64,000 nucleotides of DNA from positions 1,054,001-1,118,000 of the forward strand of contig NC_005027.1 of the NCBI RefSeq assembly GCF_000196115.1. Direction: 5' to 3'. This DNA comes from Rhodopirellula baltica SH 1. Lineage in GTDB: Bacteria; Planctomycetota; Planctomycetia; Pirellulales; Pirellulaceae. Every line of letters begins with the position of its first letter. Within the stretch, counting starts at the first letter, position 1. Under the pieces are notes generated by a model that saw only the letters and a program-made list of their open reading frames with translations, was not told where the DNA came from and ran no database searches. The translations under genes and the position numbers were made by a program. Below, piece by piece: positions 1-7,415 of this stretch.

Positions 1-40
1 TTTTTTGTGCGTGGGTAGCAGGCCGGGGATGGCTTGGGAT

Positions 41-430
41 CGCTAGAATCCTGAAGTGGTCCACGTAGGCCATGTCTCACATGGCATTGGTGAAATGCCG
101 TGACAACCGACGCTCGCGAGAGATTGTTGGTTCGTGTGCTCGCCTCGTTTCTTACGAAGCATCGGCTCGAACGCCAGGTGGAACCTGGCCTACGGCTGGT
201 CACCACTGCCAGGTGGAACCTGGCCTACTGGATTCGCTAGAGTCCTGACGTGGTCCACGTAGGCCATGTTTTACATGGCGTTGGTGAAACGCCGTGACAA
301 CCGACGCTCGCGAGGGAGCGTTGGTTCGTGTGCTCGCCTCGCTTCTTTCGAAGCATCGGCTCAATCGCCAGGTGGAACCTGGCCTACAGCTGGTCACCAT
401 TGCCGGGTGGAACCTGGTCTACTGGCTTCG
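41..430. repeat. Two tandem copies of a 194-bp hairpin-rich repeat
   Basis: Copy 1 spans about 41-234 and copy 2 about 235-428; both open with cgctag and a tcctga.gtggtccacgt motif. Each copy holds several short palindromes. Examples are gccaggtggaacctggc at 173-189 and 208-224 in copy 1, and the same at 368-384 with a decayed version at 402-418 in copy 2. A ggcgtt/aacgcc stem and a gcttc/cgaagc stem are also present. The same gccaggtggaacctggc hairpin recurs at 58583-58599, and a variant at 15647-15664. An open frame runs through copy 2 into the glycosyltransferase gene, but it is repeat-derived and is not taken as coding. Confidence 0.85.
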
Positions 431-503
431 TTACCATAGAATTGATGGTGGTGACCGAACACGGACGCCGGCCAACAAATCTCCATCCCAACCAGTCTGC
501 CAC

Positions 504-1706
504 ATGCCACGCCGCCGAGTCCTGTTAATGGCCAGTTCGATGCGTGGCGGCGGAAGCGAACTGCAAACGGCGATGCTGGCTCGGCATCTCGATCGCGGAC
601 GATTTGACGTGCATCTGTATCTGACCCAAGCGGTCGGTGATTTGCTAAGCACCATTCCAAACGATGTCACGATTCATCATCCGCCCGAATCCTTTTCGCC
701 TCGAATATCAGATCGAATTCCCGGCGGGTTGCTAAAACGTCAAGCCGAATGGTTTCGCGATCTGATTCGTCGGGCTGACGTGGATGTGATCTACGACCGG
801 ACGTTCCACATGACGCTGATCGCCGGACATCCGATCGTCCAGCGCGGATCCTCGGGGAGACCGTGTCCACGGGTGTCGACCATCGTCAGTCCTCCCGAAG
901 TTGCATTGCCGCTGGTCGAAAAGCGATTCGTGTGGTTGAAGCGTCAACGGCTTGCTCAGGCGTACCGGCGGAGCGCTGCCGTGGTTGCGGTCAGCGAGGC
1001 GGCACGTCGGTCCGCCATTCGGTATTACGGGTTGCCCGAATCGCTCGTGCAGACGATTCGCAATCCGATCGATGTGGATTCAATTCGCGGCTCTGCGGGC
1101 TCAAGCGAACCTGGTCTCGAACCGGATGGTTCGCTGCGATTGGTCGTCGTTGGACGAATGACTCCGGAAAAAGGGCACGCCACACTGCTCAGTGCAATTG
1201 GCATTCTGGCGAAGGATTGGCCCGAGCAGTTGCCGGCGCTTCGTTTTCGGTTGATCGGCGACGGGCCGCTTCGCGGTGATCTCGAATCTCGATGGAAAGA
1301 CATGGTGTTGGCGGCCGGGCCGAAGGATGCGATCCACCGAGTCGAGTTCGCCGGCGCGATCCAGCCGGCATGTTCTGAAATCGCTGCGGCGGACGGATTG
1401 GTCCTGCCTTCGCATTTTGAGGGATTGCCCAATGTGGTCCTGGAAGCGTTCGCTTTGCAGACCCCGGTCATCGCGACTCGGGCCGGGGGAGCCGTCGAAC
1501 TGCAGAAATCGAGCGACGAGCCGACATGTCACTGGGCCGTTCCAGCCGACCCTGGTTCACTGGCGAGAGCCATTCGCGAATTCGCGGAACAGGCTGATCA
1601 GAGGCAGTTGCACGTCGCCAATGCGGACCGTTTGATTCGCGAAAATCATGATTTGCGATCCGCGATGGACCGGATCAGCGATCTCTTGATGCGGGTTGGA
1701 ACGTAG
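504..1706 (+). CDS. GT4-type glycosyltransferase (group 1)
   Basis: The predicted 400-aa protein is a retaining GT-B glycosyltransferase that would move a nucleotide-activated sugar onto a glycan or lipid acceptor in the cytoplasm. The N-terminal Rossmann half starts MPRRRVLLMASSMRGGGSE, with the glycine-rich GGGSE acceptor-side loop. The C-terminal half has VVGRMTPEKGH at its first strand. It also has the sugar-nucleotide signature FEGLPNVVLEAFALQTPVIA, whose two Glu lie seven residues apart, followed by AGGAVEL. The ATG at 504 is chosen because the open frame continues upstream to a GTG at 294 only through repeat sequence with no homologous look. Substrate and pathway cannot be told, and no other polysaccharide synthesis gene is adjacent. 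Confidence 0.85.
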   Translation: MPRRRVLLMASSMRGGGSELQTAMLARHLDRGRFDVHLYLTQAVGDLLSTIPNDVTIHHPPESFSPRISDRIPGGLLKRQAEWFRDLIRRADVDVIYDRTFHMTLIAGHPIVQRGSSGRPCPRVSTIVSPPEVALPLVEKRFVWLKRQRLAQAYRRSAAVVAVSEAARRSAIRYYGLPESLVQTIRNPIDVDSIRGSAGSSEPGLEPDGSLRLVVVGRMTPEKGHATLLSAIGILAKDWPEQLPALRFRLIGDGPLRGDLESRWKDMVLAAGPKDAIHRVEFAGAIQPACSEIAAADGLVLPSHFEGLPNVVLEAFALQTPVIATRAGGAVELQKSSDEPTCHWAVPADPGSLARAIREFAEQADQRQLHVANADRLIRENHDLRSAMDRISDLLMRVGT

Positions 1707-2009
1707 AACCACACCCATTTCCCGCTCAATGCTGAGTTGAACGGCCGGTCGTCGAGCCGGTTCAACTCACGTTGTGCTCAATCCACGCCGGTGCGATTTC
1801 ACCACGAGGCCTGGTCCTCATCTGTGGCGGGGTATGAACACACATGGACAACCGTGGCGACCCTTACAATCGCTACACTTTCCATTGAAATGGTGGGTGT
1901 CGTCAATTGCGACGTGTTTCAGGCAATTTTGTTGACACTCATTTTTGGGCGTAACTATACTTTGGAATGAAATTCCCGACCTCTTTTCTCCATCCGGAAC
2001 CGACCACCC
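1707..2009. other. Intergenic region, 303 bp, with promoter for the next gene
   Basis: No convincing gene. A 77-codon open frame at 1737-1970 has no recognisable features and is treated as chance. The only clear signal is the sigma70-type promoter at 1932-1961. Confidence 0.6.
1932..1961 (+). promoter_or_regulatory. Sigma70-type promoter
   Basis: A perfect -35 box TTGACA (1932-1937) is followed after 18 bp by TATACT (1956-1961), one base from the consensus -10. It lies 48 bp upstream of the ATG at 2010 in an AT-richer stretch and points at the two-gene unit 2010-3030. Confidence 0.7.
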
Positions 2010-2846
2010 ATGACCCTACTCGGGAAATCCTTTTCGGTCATAATCCTGCTTCTTAGCGGGGTTTTCATGGTACTGGCGCTCGCCGTCAACGCGTCTCATC
2101 GCAACTGGCGTGATGTCGTGCTCGGACCTACGGGTTTGAAGGCCCAGATCGAAACCATCGCTCGCACCAACGAACAACTTCGTGATTCAAGAGCACGCAC
2201 ACAAGCGTCCTTGGATCGCGAACAAGCCGCTCGTCGGACCGCTTTGGCTGCTCTGCAAACTCAGCTGGATCAGTTGGAGTCGCAGTTGCGTGAAAGTGAG
2301 TCGACTGTACAGCAGTTGCAGGCGAAGAGCACTGAACTGGCTCAGACCGACCGGGCTCGGGCGGAAGAGTTGGAGAAAATGACGGCAGACAATGCTCGTT
2401 TGCGAGAGCAAATCCGCACCGAGCAACAAGACCGCGACACCTTGTTCGCCCGCACGTTGGAATTGACTGACCAAATGAACAGCCTTCGCGGCGTGGTTCA
2501 ATTGCAACAAGATCGCAACGATCAATTGCATACTCAGGTGACGCGATACAAAGAAGTCGTCGACGCCGCTGGTTTGAACATGAACGATCCGCTCGATGGT
2601 GCTCCGCCCGAACGCAACGGCACCGTCTTGGTCGTCAACCGTCCTCGCAAGTTGGTCGAAGTTTCGATCGGCTATGACGATGGGCTTCGCAACGGTCACT
2701 ACCTAGAAGTCACCCGTGGTGGTCGCTATGTGACCCGTTTGAAAGTGCGTGAGACGGAACCTGATCGTGCGGTTGCCGAAATCATGCGGGACTACAGCGA
2801 AGGCGTAGTGGAGGAGGGCGATCGTGTCGACACTTCCATCGAATGA
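2010..2846 (+). CDS. Membrane-anchored coiled-coil protein, conserved hypothetical
   Basis: The 278-aa protein begins with an N-terminal hydrophobic segment (about residues 6-27, SVIILLLSGVFMVLALAV) that anchors it in a membrane or acts as a signal sequence. Residues about 45-190 are a long Gln/Glu/Arg-rich coiled coil. The last ~75 residues form a compact beta-rich domain beginning NGTVLVVNRPRKLVEVSIG and containing a GLRNGHYLEVTRGG stretch. The start ATG at 2010 sits 48 bp below a good promoter. It overlaps the next gene by 23 bp, so the two are very probably co-transcribed and translationally coupled. I recognise the arrangement as common in planctomycetes but cannot name a function; a structural or envelope role is inference. 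Confidence 0.75.
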   Translation: MTLLGKSFSVIILLLSGVFMVLALAVNASHRNWRDVVLGPTGLKAQIETIARTNEQLRDSRARTQASLDREQAARRTALAALQTQLDQLESQLRESESTVQQLQAKSTELAQTDRARAEELEKMTADNARLREQIRTEQQDRDTLFARTLELTDQMNSLRGVVQLQQDRNDQLHTQVTRYKEVVDAAGLNMNDPLDGAPPERNGTVLVVNRPRKLVEVSIGYDDGLRNGHYLEVTRGGRYVTRLKVRETEPDRAVAEIMRDYSEGVVEEGDRVDTSIE

Positions 2847-3030
2847 TGTACCGACGGGCAAGCAACCACCTAGTGTTTACACGGTGATGTTGTTGCTGGC
2901 GATGTTGTTCATGTTGATCGCGGTCATCGCGATGTTTGTGGAACTGAATCGCTGGGGACCCGATTACTACAAAACCAACACGGCTCGTCCGACCGTGATG
3001 CTGACGACGAACAGCCCTTTCATCGGCTGA
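2824..3030 (+). CDS. Small single-pass membrane protein
   Basis: A 68-aa protein with one strong transmembrane helix (YTVMLLLAMLFMLIAVIAMF, residues about 19-38), a polar N-terminus and a C-terminal tail with WGPDYYKTN. It starts inside the end of the upstream coiled-coil gene (23-bp overlap, different frame) and ends just before a terminator hairpin. The pair therefore forms a compact operon. The function is unknown; the tight coupling suggests it works with the coiled-coil protein at the same membrane. Confidence 0.75.
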   Translation: MSTLPSNDVPTGKQPPSVYTVMLLLAMLFMLIAVIAMFVELNRWGPDYYKTNTARPTVMLTTNSPFIG

Positions 3031-3058
3031 GTCTGCGGAGCAAGAAATTGATTCATCG

Positions 3059-3086
3059 CACCCAGGCCATCGTGCCTGGGTGTTTT
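3059..3086 (+). terminator. Rho-independent terminator of the 2010-3030 operon
   Basis: A perfect 9-bp stem, cacccaggc (3059-3067) with gcctgggtg (3074-3082), has a 6-nt loop and is followed by tttt. It lies 29 bp after the stop codon at 3030. Confidence 0.75.
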
Positions 3087-3185
3087 CGTATCCACTCGGC
3101 TTGGCGTGTGAAGAACGTTCCGCGGCGATAAGAAATTCGCGTCGCGGTGGAAAGTACCGAAGCCACATTTCCGCCCGCAACATTT

Positions 3186-3215
3186 CCGTTCGGGCATTGA
3201 TAAACGCCCGAACGG
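3186..3215. repeat. Perfect 10-bp inverted repeat downstream of the histidine kinase
   Basis: ccgttcgggc (3186-3195) and gcccgaacgg (3206-3215) are perfect complements around a 10-nt loop. The hairpin lies 87 bp beyond the stop of the minus-strand kinase gene. There is no T tract on either strand, so it is either a weak terminator or an mRNA 3'-end stabiliser. Confidence 0.5.
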
Positions 3216-3301
3216 TTCGATCAGTTAGCCCAATCCGTCCCGCTAGGAGGTCGGTGGTGTGGTTGCGAGCCAGGTGTGTCTGGTGAGCAAACCTTCGACG
3301 T

Positions 3302-4552
3302 CTACTGCCCGTTGGTCGATTCAGTGGACTCAACGTCGGTTGGGTCCGTCGATCCGGTGATCACTTCGAGCAAACGGTGAGTCAGTTCGGGTGACTTCTT
3401 GTGCTTCGCTTGAGAGGCATCGGTCGGCCAATGTGTGATCGCCGCGGCACCGCCGAGTGGCGAGGCATCAAAACGGATGGTGCCTCCGCAGGAAAGCACG
3501 AGTTTGCGGACCATGGCCAAACCCATCCCGCCTTTGCCGCTCGCCCGGTCGTTCTTCAACGTTTCGAACATTCGGAACACTCGTTCACGGTGTTCCTCCG
3601 GAATGCCTCGGCCATCGTCTTCCACGATGACTTCCGCGGTTCCGTCCTCGGCCACTCCGCCTCGTATGACGATGGTTCCAGAGGGCCCGGGGTGGTGTTT
3701 GACAGCATTGTCGATCAGGTTCACCATCACTCGCATCACCGGCGACGAGTTACCGATGATGGTCGGCAGTTCTGATTCCAAGCGGACCTCAAAGTCCTCC
3801 GGAGCTTCGACGAAAGCGATTGCTTCTGAAACGATTTGGTTCAAATCGACTGGTTCGGTCGACGTGTAGGTTTGGTCGATCCTGGCGTAGGCCAGCAAAC
3901 CGTCGAGCAAGGATTGCATGCGGGCGATCTGTTTGCCCATCGTGGAGCAGTGTTCCAGCACCGACTCAGGGACTTCTTGCCCCGCTTCCTCCATGTCCTC
4001 GCGAATCCACGCGGTCAGGTTTTGCAAACCTCGAAGTGGTGAACGCAGGTCATGGGAGGCGACGTATGCGAATTGTTCGAGTTCCTGGTTGCTTCGCTGC
4101 AGCGACTCGTTCATGCGAATGCTGTTTTCGAGTGCCGCGTCGAGCGCCTGCTCGATCTCGATTCGCCGTGTGATGTCTTGGTGGGTTCCGATCATCCGGA
4201 CCAAATCGCCATTGTCATCGTAGATGAAATCTCCGATCGACTCGACCCAGCGATATCCGCCGTTGGAATGTTGAAGGCGAAAGACGTTGAAGTATTCCGT
4301 CGGCTGCCCGTCGGTCACTGTTGCCAACTGGGTGATCGCCCGGTCGTAGTCATCCGGATGCAGTCGATCCTTCCAACTCTGAAGGGTCCATTTGTAGTCC
4401 GGCGGAAGTCCCAATTGATTGAGAAGCTCTTCGGACACCTCCACGTGAGAGGACTTCACGTCAAAAACCCAATAGCCGAGCTTCGCGGTTCGCGTGGCAA
4501 TGCGAAACCGAAGGTTGGTTTCGATCAGCTGTTTTTCAATGTCCGTCGTCAT
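3302..4552 (-). CDS. PAS-domain sensor histidine kinase, orphan
   Basis: A 416-aa soluble sensor kinase. A PAS/PAC domain covers residues about 20-133; it has a WTLQSWKDRLHPDD segment and ends VRMIGTHQDITRR. The dimerisation/phosphoacceptor helix carries the H-box FAYVASHDLRSPLRGL with His167. The HATPase domain has the N-box (VNLIDNAVKHHP), the G1 box (VEDDGRGIPEEHRERVF) and a G2-type loop (GKGGMGLAMVRKL). No transmembrane helix is present, so it senses a cytoplasmic cue. The start at 4552 (MTTDIEK) is preferred to one at 4660, which would run into the divergent gene at 4648. No response regulator gene is adjacent. The bacteriophytochrome-like H-box (ASHDLRSPLR) is typical of this subfamily. 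Confidence 0.9.
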   Translation of the reverse strand: MTTDIEKQLIETNLRFRIATRTAKLGYWVFDVKSSHVEVSEELLNQLGLPPDYKWTLQSWKDRLHPDDYDRAITQLATVTDGQPTEYFNVFRLQHSNGGYRWVESIGDFIYDDNGDLVRMIGTHQDITRRIEIEQALDAALENSIRMNESLQRSNQELEQFAYVASHDLRSPLRGLQNLTAWIREDMEEAGQEVPESVLEHCSTMGKQIARMQSLLDGLLAYARIDQTYTSTEPVDLNQIVSEAIAFVEAPEDFEVRLESELPTIIGNSSPVMRVMVNLIDNAVKHHPGPSGTIVIRGGVAEDGTAEVIVEDDGRGIPEEHRERVFRMFETLKNDRASGKGGMGLAMVRKLVLSCGGTIRFDASPLGGAAAITHWPTDASQAKHKKSPELTHRLLEVITGSTDPTDVESTESTNGQ

Positions 4553-4647
4553 GGTTGAAAATGTATCACAACGTTGACCCACAATGGGCCACAACTGTTC
4601 AGATCGTTGGTTCTGGCGAGCGTTGCCGAATCTGGTAATCTGGCGGC

Positions 4648-5391
4648 ATGAATGATTCATCCAACGAGCCTGATTTGGCTTTCGATATTGACGCCCTTTT
4701 CTCGCATCTGGTCGACGAGTTGGGAGTTGATCTATCGATCCCCATGGACTGGACCTTCACGCTTCGAGGATCTGATATTGGGCAATTGAAGTCGATCGCC
4801 GATACGCTTGACGATTATCAATGTGAACTGGAAGAGGCGGTCGAAGAAATCGATAGCCAAGGTCGATTGTCACTCGGACGTCCAATGCTCAGCGTCGTCA
4901 AAACAGGCGCTCTTGTTCCCAGCGAAGTGAAGAAGATCGCGGACCAGATGCAGCAGATCGCTGGGCGGACCGGCATCGAATACGAGGGTGTCGAGGTATT
5001 CGATGCGATCGATGACGACGAGTTGTTCGATTGGTTGAGCTTGGATGAAGCCGTTTGGCGACTTCGGCATTTCAATGACAGTGGATTGAACCCGGGCGAA
5101 GTGCTGCCGTGGGTGTTTCTGCTGATGGGGAATTCATTGGAACAAATGCAATCGCTCGCAGAAGCACTCGTCACCGGCGGGTTTGACAACAGTCAAGCGG
5201 ACGAAGATCCCGATGAGGACGGACGTTTCGGCGTCTTCGTGTTTCAGGAAGGCAGCAACGACGAAGAACGATTGGTTGCCGCACATCGGCAGATCACAAA
5301 AATCGCGACCGAACACGGGGCCGAGTTTGAAGGCATCCAGTTCTTGTCGGAAGAAGATTTCATCGACGTGACCGTCGATTTGGACGACTAA
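4648..5391 (+). CDS. Tandem RraB-like (RNase E inhibitor family) protein
   Basis: A 247-aa very acidic protein with two similar halves. In the first, a segment ending SVVKTGALVPSEVKKIADQM is followed by a helix and GIEYEGVEVF. In the second, GRFGVFVFQEG is followed by AHRQITKIATEHGAEFEGIQF. Both follow the RraB pattern of a beta-strand pair, a helix with regularly spaced hydrophobics and a final Y/F-[DE]-G strand. RraB proteins bind RNase E and modulate RNA decay. A middle stretch (LPWVFLLMGNSLEQMQSLAEAL) looks like the front of the second repeat. The family call comes from pattern recognition and is moderate. It is transcribed divergently from the histidine kinase with ~95 bp between starts. 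Confidence 0.5.
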   Translation: MNDSSNEPDLAFDIDALFSHLVDELGVDLSIPMDWTFTLRGSDIGQLKSIADTLDDYQCELEEAVEEIDSQGRLSLGRPMLSVVKTGALVPSEVKKIADQMQQIAGRTGIEYEGVEVFDAIDDDELFDWLSLDEAVWRLRHFNDSGLNPGEVLPWVFLLMGNSLEQMQSLAEALVTGGFDNSQADEDPDEDGRFGVFVFQEGSNDEERLVAAHRQITKIATEHGAEFEGIQFLSEEDFIDVTVDLDD

Positions 5392-5475
5392 TCGCAAGCC
5401 GTCGCCGGTCTTGGCATCATGCGGATCAGTCGGCGAAGCCAGCATCTTGGTTTCTCGTTCTTGTTGTCAGCGCAT

Positions 5476-5508
5476 AAAAAAACGTGCGAGGATAGAAATC
5501 CTCGCACG
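5476..5508 (-). terminator. Rho-independent terminator for the BBP7 barrel gene
   Basis: An 11-bp perfect stem, cgtgcgaggat / atcctcgcacg, with a 4-nt loop spans 5483-5508. Read on the minus strand it is followed by seven T (5476-5482). It lies 118 bp beyond the stop of the minus-strand gene at 5627. Confidence 0.85.
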
Positions 5509-5626
5509 TCTCGATTCGCTTTCGCCGAGCAGTCTCCGACTTGGAACCCCGGACAGTTATCAAACCGGAGTCCACCCGGCAGAACCTACCGCCTATCAGG
5601 AACTGGAAGCTCCTGCCGAGTTCAGC

Positions 5627-7150
5627 TTAGAAGTCGATGACACAACCGAGGTCGATGCCGTGGGTGTACAAGGAACTGTCCTTGCGTTCTGAGGCTGGCT
5701 GAGCCAGTGCGGCGGGTGGCGATGTGATCGCGTCGCCGTTGTAAACGTTGTTGATGTTGTCGCCTGCCAACAAAACGTCATCCCAGTAGATGAAGCTGTA
5801 GCCGACGGACATCGAAACGTTCGGACGGAACTGATAAGCCAGCTTCACGTTGGCTTCAGGTGCGAAGGTGAACTTGTCTTCGTCCAGTGCGGTCGTGTTG
5901 AACGTGTCGCCCAAGGCGAGCACACCACCGTTGGTCGAGTCAGCTGGAACGCCACCGCTGGTGAACGTACGCAGGCCGGTGCCACGATAGATCTGTTCCA
6001 TGTTGCCCAAGTGAACCTTGGTCAACGTCTTGAACGACCACTTGCCACGATTGATTTGGCTTTCGAAACCAATTTGACCACCGAAGAATCGGTTTTCGGT
6101 TTCGATCAGGTCGCTGATGTCAGTTCGGTCGCCGACGAGGCCAGCTATGGCATCCGTCGTTTGAATGCTGGTGCTGTTCACGCTCAAGGTATCGTCGATA
6201 CCAAAGTGCGAGAAACCACCGATCAGGTCAGTACGGAATCCTGAACCGCTGAGCATTTTCATGCGAGCGTAGGCTTCCGCGGCATAGATGTCGAGCGAGC
6301 TTTCCGCTGAGAACGACCCTTCGAAGTCATCGCTACCGGCGACTCCCGTGTTCGCAATCAGAATGCTGTTATCCGACGGGATGTTGGTGTCGTAGAACGG
6401 GCGACCAAACGAGTTGGCTGCACCGTCGACGATTCCACCTGAGCTGGCACTTTCGCTGCTTTCGCTGAGCCACCAGAAGCGGCCGCCGACACCGAAGTCA
6501 TCGCTGAGGTTCTTACCGAAGTCGAGGCGGAACCCAGCCGACAGATCGCCGCCCAGAGATTCGTCGCCACCGAACACGGTGGTCGTGCCGGGGACATCCA
6601 ATTCAGGAGCCGCACCAGCCGTGTTTTGCGTGATCAAAGGTGTGCTCGAGCGAGCTTGTGTGAACCACAGCAATGCTTCGGCTGTCATCCACATGTCATG
6701 CTTTTGCATCATCTTACGAATGGGACGCTTGCGGCATTTGCCACAGTTTCCACCGCAAGACGATCCGCAGCTGCTGGCCATCTCGTAGGAGCTGCCCATG
6801 TCGTAGCTGTTGCCGCAATCGCCAGTGCTGCATCCGCTGCCGGTGCTCATGGCGTAGGGATCGTCCATCATAGGAGCAGGCGTTGGAATGCTGCTTCCTT
6901 GATGGTCGCCAACAAATGCAACAGGCTGAAGCGATTGAGCTTCGTCGCCGTAGAATGATGCCGCCATGTTGTCCGCGGAGTAGTCGACATCGTCATAAAC
7001 GATTTCGCCTTCCTCTGCGGTCACTGGTGCAGCACCGGTGTAGTACTGATTGATGTTCGAGTTGCCTTGATCGGCCGCCGAGGCAGATCCAGCTGACAGC
7101 ATTGCTGCCAACGCGAGCAACTTCCATTTCGTCGTTTTTTTCGTTTCCAT
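5627..7150 (-). CDS. BBP7-family outer-membrane beta-barrel protein
   Basis: A 507-aa secreted protein. A signal peptide (METKKTTKWKLLALAAML, cleavage after SASA) is followed by a low-complexity Ser/Gly/Cys region about residues 85-150 with many Cys (CGSSCGGNCGKC). The barrel starts MWMTAEALLWFTQARSSTPL with the BBP7 pattern of W-x-x-A-E-x-L-L-W, then P-L-I-T and TTVFGGDESLGG, and alternating strands run to a final aromatic-rich strand ending CVIDF. BBP7 barrels are largely restricted to Planctomycetes and are thought to be porin-like outer-membrane proteins. The start at 7150 is chosen because it gives a proper signal peptide; a further in-frame start at 7186 would put a polar stretch in front. 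It has its own terminator. Confidence 0.8.
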   Translation of the reverse strand: METKKTTKWKLLALAAMLSAGSASAADQGNSNINQYYTGAAPVTAEEGEIVYDDVDYSADNMAASFYGDEAQSLQPVAFVGDHQGSSIPTPAPMMDDPYAMSTGSGCSTGDCGNSYDMGSSYEMASSCGSSCGGNCGKCRKRPIRKMMQKHDMWMTAEALLWFTQARSSTPLITQNTAGAAPELDVPGTTTVFGGDESLGGDLSAGFRLDFGKNLSDDFGVGGRFWWLSESSESASSGGIVDGAANSFGRPFYDTNIPSDNSILIANTGVAGSDDFEGSFSAESSLDIYAAEAYARMKMLSGSGFRTDLIGGFSHFGIDDTLSVNSTSIQTTDAIAGLVGDRTDISDLIETENRFFGGQIGFESQINRGKWSFKTLTKVHLGNMEQIYRGTGLRTFTSGGVPADSTNGGVLALGDTFNTTALDEDKFTFAPEANVKLAYQFRPNVSMSVGYSFIYWDDVLLAGDNINNVYNGDAITSPPAALAQPASERKDSSLYTHGIDLGCVIDF

Positions 7151-7415
7151 TGGTACTCTCGTGTAGTCCGGGAACACGGGATTCATCTGGTTAACTGTTT
7201 CGACCAGATTCAGCGGACCATTCAGAACCAGCCCTACCCTAGGAACAGCCGACGCAGATTGCCTGTTTTGAACCCCACCTGTGGTACAAGTTCGCTATCT
7301 TTCCTCAAAGTCAGATAAAATGGTGTTTCACGGCGATTGGAGGTCGCTCTACGCGCGCTCTCGTGCGTAAAAATGGTAATTCTTTGCATCGCTTTTCTTC
7401 CCGTTGGCCCGCTCG

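Noticed and set aside
294-503. N-terminal extension of the GT4 glycosyltransferase
   Set aside because: It is encoded by the 194-bp repeat, begins with GTG and has no protein-like features; ATG 504 gives the canonical start.
1737-1970. 77-aa plus-strand open frame
   Set aside because: It covers the promoter region of the next gene and has no recognisable composition or ribosome-binding site.
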